Shown one piece after another: positions 37,092 to 49,884 of a stretch of DNA of 64,000 nucleotides. Source of the stretch: Entomortierella parvispora (taxonomy: Eukaryota; Mortierellomycota; Mortierellomycetes; Mortierellales; Mortierellaceae). The notes under the pieces are model-generated. The model had not been told where the DNA came from and did not search any database. It saw nothing but the letters and a program-made list of their open reading frames with translations. The stretch is taken from NCBI GenBank assembly GCA_963573315.1, contig OY752145.1:2356001-2420000 (forward strand), given 5' to 3'. Each line of letters begins with the position of its first letter. Position 1 is the stretch's first letter. The position numbers and the translations under genes are program-made.

Positions 37092-40000
37092 ATGCCATGC
37101 ATTCTAAAGATTAGGGTCATCGGTGCAAGGGACCTGCCTGTCATGGACAAGGCATCCGACCTCACCGATGCATATGTCGAAGTGCGCTTTGCTGACTTTG
37201 AGGCCCAGCGTACGACCGTCTGCCGCAAGACATTGAACCCCGTGTGGAATGAGGCAAGTCTACGCCATGCCCCCATGCCGAACTGGACTCATGAACATAG
37301 TCATGGACATGGTCATGGTCATGACATGGACAGTGCTTAATGCTTGACATTTTTAGCCTCGCTGGTAAACTAACATGACTGGTCGACTCCTCTTGTGTCT
37401 ATTCCCTTATGCAGGACTTTCGATTCGAGGTCACCGATGACGCCGATCTGCAGAATGAGCCACTGGAACTCAAGGTCCTAGACTACGACGCCATCACTGC
37501 AAACGACTCTGTAGGCTCTGTTTTTATCGACCTTAATCCTCTGCTCCCTGTGAACTCGCCCTGGCAAATCGCTGGATGGTTCCCTATTTACGACACGATC
37601 CGAGGTATACGAGGAGAGGTCAACGTCCAGGTCAAACTTCAGTTCTTTGGGGATGTAAACCCTTTCAAGGATTCCTCTGCCGGCATCATGTTCTTCTCTA
37701 CTACATCCCTGCCTGCAGGATATCAGATTGTGGCCATGCATGGGTTCGTCGATGCTATCGTAAACGAGGATGACCCAGAGTACCATTGGAGCGACAGTTT
37801 CAGGACCCAACGATCCTCAAATGAGGCCCGTCAAAGATTGCTCTTCCGACTTTCGGGACAACTGCGTCGTCTACTGGGCAAGGAGACACTGGACATGGGC
37901 GGTAATGCGGTCCTTGGATACCAGCAATGTTTTGATCTCGAGAGCGAGGAACATGCGATCACGGCAAGAGCTGTGGGAACAGCAGTCAAGATCGCCATGG
38001 TTTCAAATTCCATACCACCACAAGTCACGGACAACAGACCTCAAGCCATTACACTTCACGAGTTAAACACGGAGGATATACTTTCGTCCGTTATGAACCC
38101 AGAGCAAGTAGCAAATCCCATCGCCGTCGGAACAGCGGCAGAGAATGTGGCACAGTCATCGAATGCGAGAAGGAGAGGCTCTAGTTTCTCGAGTTCGAAC
38201 AGCAGCAGCACAGATTCAGCACCGTCAATAGCCAGTGGCGCCAAGAACAGCATCAACAACTACAAATATCTGGAACAACAAATTTTCACTCTACATGAGT
38301 TTCCTCCAGGAACGGTATTCAACCTCGGAGGAATCGTAAGCGCGCGATCTGTCAAGCTGATCGAAAACGACGATGTCGAAACCAGAGAGACTTGGTGGGA
38401 CGAGCTGCGTGATGAGATCAAGTCTCATGCTCGAGTACTAGGCTGCTCTCATATTATCGGATACCAGGAGGCGGCAACGATTAATGACGAGCTGATTGTT
38501 CTTTCTGCAGTGGGAACGGCCGCCAATCTGGATATGACTGCATTCACGCCTGGGTTTTTCGAGGCGGGCAGAAACTTGTCAAGATCTGGAAGCATCAGTC
38601 GGTCGTATGTGGACAACCCAGTCGACAACCTTTCTTCTTCAGTGGGTGGCGCCAAGGCTAGCTTTCAGAACTCTTTGAGAGAACAGCAGTGGATGGATAT
38701 GCTCGCCAAACGAAAAAGCAAGAGAAAGCAGCCCTCAGGTATTTTTTTTTCTGCATTCCAATCCCATATTTTTCCGTTGGATCCCCACTAACAGTTTGTT
38801 TTCTCATATTTTAGCTTGCAGAATGTGCCATATCCCATTCCATCGCAAGTCGTCACCGTTCCCAATGAGTTTGGTCAAATGCCAAAAGTGCAAGAAGAAA
38901 TATGTCCCCGAAATTCTACTCAGCACGGTTGAACCTCCAGCAGAATTGGGTGTTGTCGGCCAGAGTGCATTCGTGGAGGCCCACGTATGCCGTGCCAAGA
39001 AGCGGAAAGATGGAGAATCAAACGCATCCATTGTCAGTGATGCGATTCCATTTGTTGAGTACGATTTGCACCGACAGCTAATGTATAAGCTCAAGATCCA
39101 TGGTCTGAATGCCATCTTTGGTCTCCGATTCCAGCTCACTGTTGGAGATACCCTGATTGTGGCAGTGGCTTGTGGTACAGCCATGTATCTTTCCGCCCTC
39201 CCAACCCCGCCAGCGCTACGAATCTCACGGAATCTGGATGTTATTGACGAAGAGGACAAGAAATTACTAGAGATGCAGCGTAAAATTATGGAGCTTTCAG
39301 AATCCAATCGTCAGAACTTGGAAGCCGCCAAGCTCCGTGAATTAGAAGATGGTGATCCAGGATCCTTGACTGCACTTACAGATGGTAATCATCCAGACGA
39401 CGACAGTTCTGGATCGAGCTCGGAATCCGAAGACGAGGCTGATAAGAACAACTATCAAACGAATGTTGTTATTCAGATTGACGATGACGCGGACGAGGAT
39501 CTCATGGCGGTTTTGTTGGATCCAGTCTTTACGGACGGCTTTTTGCTGTGCAGCACCGAGACGCTACCGAACCACCCGTATTTTGTGAGCACGGACCCAA
39601 TGATACCCGACAATGCCCATTTGATCACGACTGTCAAGCAAGGACATATCAACATTGTCTCTCACCACCCTAACCGCCAGCTGGCGGCTTTGTTCAGATC
39701 TATCTACGAGGATCTACGGTTCCGATTGTCGTATTTCACTGATTGCGTCCTAGCTGGCATCACCTACAACATTCAACTTCCTCGATCCAATGAAGTTCAG
39801 ATCCAACTTACAGCAGTGGCGCTTGGACAACAGAGACAATTGGATACCTTGGAACCACTGGGAGTGCCGATTACCCTTTCTCCATGGAGATCCGTTCCAG
39901 GATCAGCTGCGCTGTCGTCGAGTCATTCCCGATCCGAATCTGAGAATGGCCAATCACAGGCGCGAACTACACCTGAACAACAAGCAAGGAACGTGGAAGA

Positions 40001-41141
40001 CGCAATGGTGTTCCAGATGGATGAGTGTCAAGTCGCAGATTCGTCACGGCAGACGCCTGCTTCATCCCAATCTACCACGCCTGCAACGACCCTGACGGAC
40101 ATCAACAGTAGGTTGCGCTCTACACCCCATCTTACTGCTCAACCGTCGAGCGATACCGTCACGGGCTCGACTTCTGCTACAGAACCCACGACCCCAGTCA
40201 AGGAGCGATTCAGCCGACTGGGAATGATGGACAGTGAACCAACATCACCACTGGATAACGGCCGTCAGATGGGATACCACCCCCCAGAGCAGTACACTCA
40301 ATCCTCTACCATGACAAGCTCTAGTCTGGCACCGCCACAGAGTCCTGTCCCCCGGCCTACCTCTTCCAATGGAAGCAATGTCAGTGAGAATGTCCTGACG
40401 ATACAGATCACGCGACCGGGACTTCAATACCAGCAAAGTCGTGATCGTCAGCAGTCTGTTTCATCCGCCCTGAGTCGACCTGGCCAGATGGAGGACTCTA
40501 ATAATCGGATTGCTCAGCTGCCAATGATGCCGGTGGATCGACCCTTTATCGAAATGACTCCACTTTCATTTATTCCTGGGCGGACACCAACACGGTATCT
40601 AGGCAAGCTCTCGCTTCATTTCGTCAAGGAAACTCATATTCTGCATGACACGACTGTCTCTAGCGGCATGGGAGGGTTTGTCCATGTGTTCCTGATGGAA
40701 ATTCAGGCTGTGGCGCGGTCTCATGTGGCGGCTTTGGGAGGCGACGCGATTGTGGGTCTTCGAGTGGACGAGAGCTTTTTCCAGGAGAGCGTCAAGAACC
40801 AAGGATATGCCCTGATTTCAATCAGTGGTGATGTTGTGGGTTGCGCCTTGGATGAAGGATCCTCTTTTGTATCGAATGATCAAAGCGAGGGTACAGAGAC
40901 TGATGACGACGATGACGACGATGACGATGATGATGACGATGATGATGACGATGACCGTAGTGTTATTCGCCGAGAGGACGAACGAGATGCTCAGGGGGCC
41001 GATGCAACTGGAAGTGTTGTTGGGAACGAAACTCCGTTGATTGTTGGATGGGAGAACAATAATCCGAGCCTCGAGAGCATGGATATCCCGTCGTCTACTC
41101 TCTCGTCCTTTGACCCTGTCCCACCCGGATCCTCCTCATAG
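37092..41141 (+). CDS. C2CD5-like C2-domain protein
   Basis: Exons 37092-37253, 37415-38738 and 38815-41141 give 1270 residues. The N-terminal C2 domain starts at residue 1 and runs to about 130. It has the Ca2+-loop Asp residues in DLTDAYVEVRF and DYDAITANDSVG, so Ca2+-dependent membrane binding is likely. The following conserved region (AGIMFFSTTSLPAGYQIVAMHGFVD, GNAVLGYQQCFDLE) matches C2CD5/CDP138, which in animals acts in vesicle fusion. A CRMC/CQKC pair near the start of exon 3 suggests zinc binding. A C-terminal domain (FIPGRTPTRYLGKLSLHFVKE, VAALGGDAIVGLRV) precedes an Asp run at about 40912-40955. Intron 1 (37254-37414) is of GC-AG type, donor GAG|GCAAGT. The gene is convergent with the amidase gene, 108 bp apart. 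Confidence 0.85.
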
Positions 41142-41249
41142 AAAGTAGCGAAAGTAACAAAAATAATATTTGCTAAACAAGAAGTATGGACTACACGGAG
41201 ATTTTTTTGGATGGCGCAGGCTTTATTAGTGGGGTACGCAGTTTTATGT

Positions 41250-42897
41250 TCAAATCTGCACCCTCAGTACGCCTTCTGCGTTTGCCGGTAATACTCCGCG
41301 AAGCCGAGGCCCCTCCGAGGACAGTTTCATGACACACGAACTGCCCACAAAAAGATTTCCTGTGGAAAAAAAAAAAGAAAAGAGAAAAATGTTTGATTGT
41401 CAAAAAGATGGGCGGATAAAATCCAATAGGCAACAAAACAAAAACAAAACAAAGCAAAAAACTATGACCATCGAGTTGATTCTTTTCCTTACCGTCTTCA
41501 GTACCAATCCGATTGGCAATGACAATATGAGCTTCATGAACCGGTTTTGACCTTTGGCCAAAAAAGGGCGACATTCTCAAAGCCCAGTACTGGATCGTCT
41601 CGTATTGTAGAGCCTCTGCCTCCTCTTCCAATCGCAAGGCCTTTTCTTCTTCTGTCTCATCCTCGCTTTCTTCATCTTCCCAATCCTCATCCTCATCGTC
41701 TTCCTCGCCTTGGCCCTCGCCTTGGCCCTCGCCTTCGCCCAGAGGAAGCTGTGTACTCTCAAGTCTTGCCCTAGACTTTTCCGATTTCGGTTTCGGGACC
41801 ACTTTTTCCTTCTTTGGAGCCTGATCGCCTTTATTCCAGGCCATGGAGCAAAGGATAAGATTGGATTTCTTCTTCAAATGAAAATTCGCGAATTCCATCT
41901 CTTGGAACCCAGCCTTGAACTGGTAAGGGTTCACATCCATGCAGATCCCGAAACCCACTTGACCCAATCCGGGGACATGAATGGATTCAAACGCGGGTCC
42001 CTCCTCGGCCCAGTTCTCATCCGTGTAGTATAAAAAATGTTTGGCGTATGTGGTCAAGAGTTCACCGGTGGGAGAGACAAAGGCAATCGAGTTGTAGAAT
42101 TGTTCCTTGAGGGGATTTGAGGTGTTAAGGACTCGTTTCTCGGGGTAGCCGACGACCACGTGGGCATTGAGACGGATAGCTAGCAAATTTGTTGGGAGGA
42201 TGGCATGGTTAGATGAGAAGAAGTCTTTGATCCATAAATGTCGAAATTTAAAAACAAATCAAACAAAAAAGAAAATCAATCGCTATGAATTGAGGTATCA
42301 AACCTTGCGCCTTGGCCCAGGTAACACTAGGTCCAGTGTGGGCATTTTCGAGGTAAGGTCTAATATGGTCCTTGCTCTTGAACACGTAACCTAAGAGGAG
42401 AGGAGGAGAGAAGGGACTAGGTTAAGAATCCACATTTTCGGTTTATTACAAGTGTTTTTCTCGATAGTAGAGATATTTTCATAGTCCATGATCCTTCATC
42501 CCTGAGCAAAAGAAAACGAGATGGAGAGAAGATGGCGATCTTTTTACCAGTAAAGGCCATCTCGGGCAGAACAAGCACATCCACGTCCTCGGGCTTTAAT
42601 CTATTTCAGTAAAGACCAAAGGTTTAGAGTCGGTATCTCGTCCTTTTCATGCCGTCAGCATTTGGTCAATCATGATAACAGGGAGCGAATCTTTTCGTAC
42701 TGGGCAATCATATCGGTGGCATGGCTGATATTCTGCTGAACTTGACCCAACTGGGGCTCAAGCTGGAGACAACCTGTGATCAAGAGAAGAGCAAGATAAG
42801 TACTTGACACGCGACGATTGGGATTTCCTGCGAAGACGAGATTTTTCTTTGACTAAACAGCCATAGCGTTGCGGGCACGACACATACAGATCTTCAT
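41250..42897 (-). CDS. NTA1: Protein N-terminal amidase (nitrilase superfamily)
   Basis: Deamidates N-terminal Asn/Gln of proteins and so feeds the Arg/N-degron pathway. Exons 42897-42888, 42773-42680, 42600-42548, 42390-42304, 42179-41493 and 41359-41250 give 346 residues. The catalytic triad is visible: Glu in LPEMAFTGYVF, Lys in TYAKHFLYYTDE and Cys in GFGICMDVNPY. The N-terminus reads MKICCLQLEPQLGQVQQNI. The first coding exon is only 10 nt (donor T|GTATGT). Intron 2 has a weak donor (GTTATC) but correct phase. A Glu/Asp-rich insertion at about residues 200-245 is longer than I would expect for this family. The last exon reads NLFVGSSCVMKLSSEG, which confirms the frame used. Confidence 0.9.
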
Positions 42898-43167
42898 GGT
42901 GCGAGGATGGGGGGATGGAGGGATGCAGAGAGGACAGAGAAGGCCAGGTCAATGGAGCATGCGGAGAGAGAAAAGGGCCTTCGTTCGTTCCCTGGAACGA
43001 AGCGGTGGAGGAAGAATGAACAGTCACTTTTCGCTCGGAAGTTCGGAAAACGCGATCAATGGGAAAAGGTGCATCCATCCATTCATTCGTTCACCTTAAA
43101 TCGTTCATTCGTCTAGGAAGACAGGATCACTGTACTGTATATTCAACACATCACAACACCTGCAGCC
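42898..43167. promoter_or_regulatory. Bidirectional promoter between the amidase and NDUFAF2-like genes
   Basis: 270 bp between divergent start codons. No TATA box. An inverted pair CGTTCC...GGAACG occurs near 42984-42999, and several TTCGTTC/CATTC elements lie near 43080-43115. Confidence 0.5.
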
Positions 43168-44114
43168 ATGGCCAACAACAGCATCCCTTTGATGCGCAGA
43201 CTCGCGCTCTCGCTCAAATCCATTGCCCCCGGCGGAGGAAGACGACTCGCCGGAAAAGATCTCGATGGCAACCTGTACTTTGAAAAGCCGGACCCCAACG
43301 GTACATTCTAACATCCTCCTTCGCACGTTTGCTTCAACTCAGGTCGGCCAGCATGGGAGGAAACACACTCGCAACTTTGGACTACTGGAAATAGGGCATA
43401 CAATACTGACCGATTTCCAACCATTTCTTTCATGTGCGGCCAACAGGTGGAAGATATCCAAGAAGAACCGTGGAGCTCGCCAACCCTGAATTGAACGAAG
43501 CCAACTACGATGACGCCAACATTACCGGTAAAGAAAAAGAGGAAAAGAAAGGACACAAATTTCATTAGTTTGATCGTTCTCATGGAGTCTGACTATACAT
43601 TGCTTTTTTTTTGTGTCTGCCTCATTCTAGTCCAGTGGCAATCATGGCTCAGGAATACTCGCCTGGACCCCCCAACAATGGCAGAGATTCAAAGGGACGA
43701 AGCACGGAAACAATTAACAATCACCCGCGCCAAGGCCTTGGATCAGGCTTGGCAGGACCGGAAAGCAGAGTTGGCATTGGAACAGGCGCAGGATCGTAAG
43801 ACGATCTTGGGCTTGGCTCAAGCTGCTTCCTCTTCTGGAACAGCCGCGTCAGAAACAAAGCAAGAGGCAGTGGAACACAAAGATGAGGATGCGACAAAGA
43901 GTGCGGCACGAAAGCAGGTTGAAGAGAGAGAGGCTTCTCGTAAAGGTAAAGAAATCTCGTTGATATTCACTGACACACGCACATATACAAAAAATACTCA
44001 TTATTTCTTGTCCTTTTGGATCACCATGGAATAGCTGGATTCAAGCCGCAGGTGCAACAAGGAGACACGTTCGAGCCCCAGGCATGGTCGCCCGTTGCGA
44101 CTCGTCGCCGTTAG
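43168..44114 (+). CDS. NDUFAF2/NDUFA12-like mitochondrial complex I assembly factor
   Basis: Chaperone-like factor for late assembly of respiratory complex I in the mitochondrial matrix. Exons 43168-43300, 43447-43527, 43631-43945 and 44035-44114 give 202 residues. Diagnostic motifs are LAGKDLDGNLYFEKP, then RYPRRTVELANPE and VQWQSWLRNTRLDPPTMAEI, the ordered signature of the NDUFA12/NDUFAF2 family. The C-terminal third is helical and charged (Lys/Glu/Gln-rich), as in NDUFAF2 rather than the shorter structural subunit NDUFA12. The chain ends FEPQAWSPVATRRR. The N-terminal RRLALSLKSI stretch can act as a targeting signal. AATAAA near 44143. Confidence 0.87.
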
Positions 44115-44328
44115 GATCTGTCCCCCCCCTTTAGCACAATGAAATAAATCAAGAAAGAAAAAAAAAGACACGTGACCATGGGACAATCTCCACGTTTTTT
44201 TTCGAGGGTCTTTTTTTGTTCTCTCTTTGCATCATCCTCCATTTCGACGCGCCTTCTTCTCTTTCATTCCTTCATCCCATCGTCCCATCTCTCCTATAAA
44301 CATCTCTCTGACTGCAAAAAGACCAGCC

Positions 44329-46319
44329 ATGCCAGGACCAGAGGAAGCGCGTCTCAAGGATGCCATCGAATACATGCGCGAGGCTGAAAAAAAGTAGAGT
44401 CTCTCTCCTCGACCCCCTACCCCGACGCACAGCAACAGGCGGGTTTGAGCTGACTACTGACACCCTTTCCTCTCTTGTATCTGTTGGAATGGATTCCTGG
44501 TCGCAGTACCGAGAAGGGCTGGTTCAAGAAGCCAGACTGGGATATTGCTGCTCAGTATTACGAGAAGGCTGGTAATGTCCTGTGTCTGTTCTTGTGGCTG
44601 TGGTCTGCGCTCCTTTTTTCTATTCTTTGCGCAGAGTGACATCAAAAAAACGGTGCAACCTCGAGGATCGGGGCCTATTTTTACTCAGCCATCCTTTTTG
44701 CTTTGCATACTAAACAAAATAGGCCAGTCTTTCAAGGCCGGAAAATCATACGAACAGGCCGTTCAGGCCTTTATCAAGGCCTCAGACGCCATGGTCTCTG
44801 CCACAAGGTAACAAGAATAGTGTCTCTCTCTACTTTTACCATGAAGAACGTCTGCTGATCTCTTTTTTTCCCGTCGATTCAATTTCATCCAGTTTATTCA
44901 TGGCAGGACGCGCACTTGAGAACGGAGGCAACATTGCCCTGCAGAACTTGGGACAACCTGAGCGTGCTGCTGACATGTACAAGCGCTCCAGTGAATTGTT
45001 TATGCAAAACATGACTCCGGATCGTGCGGCCGAGATGCTGGAGAAGGGTGCCAAGTATGGTGTTGATGTGCAATCGCTCTTCAAAAAAGGGGGGAGGAGG
45101 AGGGAGGATCACAAGTGATTTTAACCGATTCGCTTGTCTCTGTCTGTGCGTTTGGGTTGCTATCCATTTAGGGCAATGGAAACTATCTCGATCGAGTCGG
45201 CGATTGATCTTTACATTGGAGCGTGCAACATTTACGAAGGCGAGGACCGTGCAAAATATGCGACGGATACATTCAAGAGAACCATTTCATTGTTGGTGAA
45301 GCACAAGAGGTAGGGACACCAATGATTTTTTTTTTTTTCTGGATCGGCCTGGCGATTCCTCCGTTATGAAATGTGTGCTGATCGGAATCATTTGTGGCAA
45401 TTGTGTTAGATACGAGAAGGCTGTGGAGGTGTTGCAGAGACTCGGCAATGTTCAAAAGGATACCCCCAACAAGAATGCTTATTACAAGACCCTTCTGAGC
45501 ATCATTATTGTTCAGCTTGCTACAGGAGATGAGGTTGACGCTGGGAAGAGATTCCAGGCTTTCTGCTCGTAAGGAACCAGTCTCAGGCTATAGCGTTGTT
45601 ACTGCCTGAAAGATGCCTCGTACTCTTTTTTTTTAAGCTAACACGGTTCTTTTTCTTCTAGTGTGGATGGATTTGTTCAATCAGAAGAGTCTGCAATTGC
45701 ACATGCCATGTTGGACGCATTTGAACACCGCGACCAAGGATACTACAACCAGACAGCCGCTCGCCAACAAGTTGGTTTCCTGGACAACGAGGTGGCGAGA
45801 CTTGCGCGCAACATTGTCATTTCCAACGATCTTGTTTCCGGAGGAGGATATGTCGACCCCGCTCAGTCTCTCGCTCCTCCTGGTCAGGGCCAGTTCCAGC
45901 AGCAGCCCGTCTATGGTCAAGGAGGAAACCCAACCCCCCCAAGACAGTCAAGCCCATATCAAGCGCAGCCTCCATCGGTTCACCATCAGCCTCAGCCAGG
46001 ATACCAACAGCCTGTCAAGGACGTGTACCAAGGAAGACCCAACAACACGAGTGGAGGATACGAGATCTCGCCTCCTTCATCTTCTGGAATGCCCCCAGCA
46101 TACTCCAATGAGCGCCAGGAGGCCGACTGGCGTGCGTTGACGGAGAAGCCCGCAACGCCTCGTCCCCAACAACAGCAGCCGCCCTTCCAGCCCCCGTATC
46201 AGCAACAGCAGGTGCCTCAGCACCCCCCGCACCAACAGTCCCGGGTCAACCAGGCACCGGGAGCACCTCCAAGCAGGAACTACTATGACGATCTGCAGGG
46301 TGACGACGATCTGCTGTAG
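44329..46319 (+). CDS. Gamma-SNAP with Pro/Gln-rich C-terminal extension
   Basis: NSF attachment protein that links SNARE complexes to the AAA ATPase NSF/Sec18 on cytosolic membrane faces. Exons 44329-44393, 44507-44571, 44723-44807, 44893-45054, 45172-45309, 45410-45568 and 45662-46319 give 443 residues. TPR-like helical pairs are plain: WDIAAQYYEKAGQSFKAGKSYEQAVQAF, then ALENGGNIALQNLGQPERAADMY and YEKAVEVLQRLGNVQ. The helical core ends near residue 310, about the size of animal gamma-SNAP. Beyond it is a disordered tail of about 130 residues, rich in Pro, Gln and Tyr, ending in an acidic DDLQGDDDLL. A TATAAA at 44295-44300 lies too close to the ATG to be certain as a TATA box. AATAAA occurs near 46358. 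Confidence 0.9.
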
Positions 46320-46462
46320 GGCGCGCCTCCGTTCGTTCCGTGACCTTCAAAAAGGGAAATAAATTTTCGTAAAGAGTCACTCGATGATGCATTTCTCGTG
46401 TGTTCATTCATTCTGTTCTTTTTATTACTTTTTTCTTTCTCTTCACGCAGGAATCGACCATC

Positions 46463-49276
46463 ATGGTACATGCGCGAGTCATTGGCCACTCAGAACACAA
46501 CTATTGAATGCTAGGCCGACCCATGGAAGAGAACACATGCTAATCATGTGCTGTATTCTTTTTATTCGTTCTTTGTGACCCGAAATAATTTCGCAGGCGA
46601 CACGGACTCTTGCGGGACGGCTCTTGAGCTCTTCTACCTCCACCTATGCGATCCCCTCGAGAGCGAGATCGATCTTGAAGCCCACGACAGCCGTTGTCAG
46701 AGTCACATCCAACAGGGCCACTGCTGCCTGTGCGGGCTTGGTTTCCAGGAACTTGCAACTTGGACGATCCTTCTTTTCAACGTCATCTCAGTCCAAGAAG
46801 GAGGTTGCTCTCTATGGACAGCCGACCTGGATGACCCACCCTCATTTGATGAAGGAAGGCGAAAGTAAGAGACCCAAAGGTTTAATCGGACTTCAGTTTT
46901 CAGGCAGACCCTGACCCTTTTGTCCATACTGTATTATAGCCACCCCTGGATTGTCAGCACTGGAATACGAACTTCGCAGGACGTTGCTAATGGAAAGTTT
47001 GCCCAAGAACAGTATTGTGATTGCCACCAGTCATAAGACGCGGTTCATGACCAACAATATTTTGTAAGAATTCGGAAGACGACAATGACGACGTATGGCA
47101 CCAGAAACAAGCCAGAAATAAGACGGGAACTTTGACTGGAAAGCATGGAATTGACCAGAGACTACTGCGCATTCTTCACCCAATATGAATAGCTATCCCT
47201 TCCATCAACATACCGACTTTTACTACCTTTGTGGTAAGGACAACGTAAATCGAGGATTATGACCATGAAGAAGGATTTTTTATTGAACATGTTATTATGT
47301 TCTTTGTACATTCTTAGGATTCAATGAACCCGATTCAGCCCTCGTATTAGAGAAGGATAACTCACCACGAGGCTACAAAATGACCATGTTTGTTGCACCC
47401 AAGAACGCCAATATTGAAATGTGGGAAGGACCCAGGACGGGTATCGAAGCTGCCAAGGAAGTTTTTGGCGCGGATGAGGTAATCCTTTTTCGTTTCTGAG
47501 CTCTCTTATGAGGAAGCCGATGCGGAGAGTCCAATAGGGATACCAACCAGATTACCATCTTCTACTATCATAGGCGATCGACGCCAATTTGTTCCGCTAC
47601 AGGATCGTGGATATGACCGGTCGATATGAGAATGTCTATTTCGATTACCCAACACCATCCATGTTTTTGCCCATGGAAATCGCCAAGAAACTCCACAACA
47701 AGCCAGGTAAAGGAAGAAAGGTCATTCCTTCACAATTTTTTTATACTTGTTGAGATTCAACGTGCACCTCTCCATTTAACGACCGAATCATTTTTTCTTT
47801 TCTTTTTACTTTTACGGTCTTTTATCAAATCAAACACCAAACCACAAAAAAAAAAAAAAAAAAAAAAAAAAAGATGGATCGACTTTATTTTCGGGTTTAT
47901 CACAGTTCTTTTCAGGCACTAAACCTTCCTCGTCTTCGTTTGCTTTCACGAATCACAAATATGGTGGATCCGACTTTACTTCATCTTCATCGAAAGCAGA
48001 TTCCGAGTCGATGGCATCTACCAAGGGGCTTTCGCCATTGATTCAAGAACAACGCGTCATCAAGAGCGAAGCCGAGATTAAAATCATGCGTCAAGCAGGA
48101 GAGATCAGTGGAAAGGCCTTCATCGAGGTAAACACTGGTTTTTTTCGAGTTTTTCGAGTTTTTTATTATTACTATTTGAAGTCGATCTTCACGAGTCATG
48201 GTGGCAGTCTCGTTACTTGTGACCAACCTTGTATCTCTCTCTCTCTGTCTCTTTTGCTGCTTGTAGACTATGAAGTTCACAAACCCTGAGAGATTGGAGC
48301 ACCAAGTCTATGCAAAGTTTGATTTCGAGTGCCGGATGCGAGGTTCACAGATGATGGCCTATGTTCCCGTGGTCGCTGGAGGCTCGAACGCGTTGACGAT
48401 GCATTACGTGAACAATGATCTGCCACTGAAGGACGGCGATCTGTTGTTGATGGATGCCGGTGGTGAATACAACGGATACGCGAGTGATATCACTCGTACC
48501 TGGCCCGTGAATGGAAAGTTCACTCAGGCTCAAAAAGATCTTTATGGGGTAGTTCTGAATGCCAACAAGGAGTGTATCAAGGTAATCACTTTCTCCGTCC
48601 ACTGCTTCTCTTTTTACCAATTTGAATTGATGATCATTTGCCATGTGTACTAAATCGCTAGCTCTTGCTTTCATGTTGTCCTAGCTCTGCACGGAAGAAC
48701 ACGGATTGACTTTGAACCAGATCCACGATGTCTCCATGCGCTTGACCAAGGAAGGACTTGCCCGACTTGGTATCAAGCCTCTGCCTCAGGTAAGGGGTTA
48801 CTTCTGGGATATTTCCGTTTCTAGTATATTTTCAACCTGGACGTTTGCATTATATTAATCATTTCTATTGAATAGGATGTGGACCGTCGCTTGTATCCTC
48901 ATCACGTCGGGCACTATCTCGGTTTGGATGTCCATGACACGGGCGATATCTCGAGGTCAAGACCATTAAAGGCAGGCATGGTCATTACCATCGGTAAGTT
49001 CTTGGTAGAACCAACTGTTGAAGCATCGGGCAGTCGAGAAGGACGTTCTCTGACTATTTTCTTAACCCCCCGCCCCTTTTCCCTGATAATGATGTTTTAG
49101 AGCCTGGTCTTTACATTCCAAGAGACCCCGCCTACCCCGAGAAATATCAGGGCATCGGTATCCGGATTGAAGACAACGTTGTGATTGGCAAGACGGCGCC
49201 TCAGATTCTGAGTGTCACTGCTCCCAAGGAGATTGTCGACATTGAGTTTTGCTGTGCCAGCGGCAGAGCAGAGTAA
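46463..49276 (+). CDS. ICP55: Mitochondrial intermediate-cleaving aminopeptidase P (ICP55/XPNPEP3-like)
   Basis: Metallopeptidase of family M24B that trims one residue from imported proteins after MPP cleavage. Exons 46463-46465, 46597-46864, 46940-47063, 47193-47233, 47318-47478, 47574-47706, 47916-48127, 48267-48581, 48685-48789, 48876-48993 and 49101-49276 give 551 residues. The first coding exon is ATG alone (ATG|GTACAT). The next begins ATRTLAGRLLSSSTS, a matrix presequence. The N-terminal domain includes TDFYYLCGFNEPDSALVLE. Metal ligands are in MDAGGEYNGYASDITRTWP (two Asp), HHVGHYLGLDVHD (His), EPGLY (Glu) and GIRIEDN (Glu). A Ser-rich insertion lies at about residues 250-285. Only 143 bp separate it from the gamma-SNAP stop codon. 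Confidence 0.92.
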
Positions 49277-49884
49277 ACCAAGATATCGATCAAAAACAGA
49301 TAGGGAAAGAGGGCGAGGGCGCGCCCGTCTCCGTCTCAATAATTAGACCAGTTTTTTTTGAAGCACGCGCAATTCAGTCTGCAGGATTTTGCTGCTGTGC
49401 ACAAAACCAAACTTTTTCACAGATGATTTTTGCTGCTGTGCCATGAGAGCATGTGAACCTTGTGATGTCGACAATGCGAAAGGCCCTATGGAGCTACGGA
49501 GGAAAATGAATTCAAATAGCAGTGATGACCCAGGCGAGTGGCTATATCACGTAGCCAAGTAGGGGCCCGGGATCCTTTTCAACCTCACTCCCCACTCCGG
49601 GGATAGTGTGGCTCGAATACCAAGATATCGCTATGTCTCTGCACATCGTTTTTTGGGAGCATGCAGTGGCAGTGAACCCCGCCCAGCATCTGTGCGACAA
49701 GGGGCTCACTAACGAAACGGCGAAAAGAGATTGAGAGATGGGCGCCAGTTGCTGAGAATGGAGACATGGAGGCAGCCTCGAGGTCGGTTGATGTCATTGT
49801 TGCCTCCCATCTTCCCACCTGATTCACTTGCAACAATAATCTCCCTCTCTCCCCCCTCCTTTCGGTCCAACCAGAAGAAAAAGG
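49277..49884. other. Intergenic promoter region of the following secreted-protein gene
   Basis: 608 bp with no supportable gene. The last 100 bp form a C/T-rich leader. Confidence 0.5.

Noticed and set aside
41191-41360. C-terminal end of the amidase read in the unspliced frame to 41191
   Set aside because: The spliced frame across intron 41492-41360 gives the conserved NLFVGSSCVMKL ending and stops at 41250.
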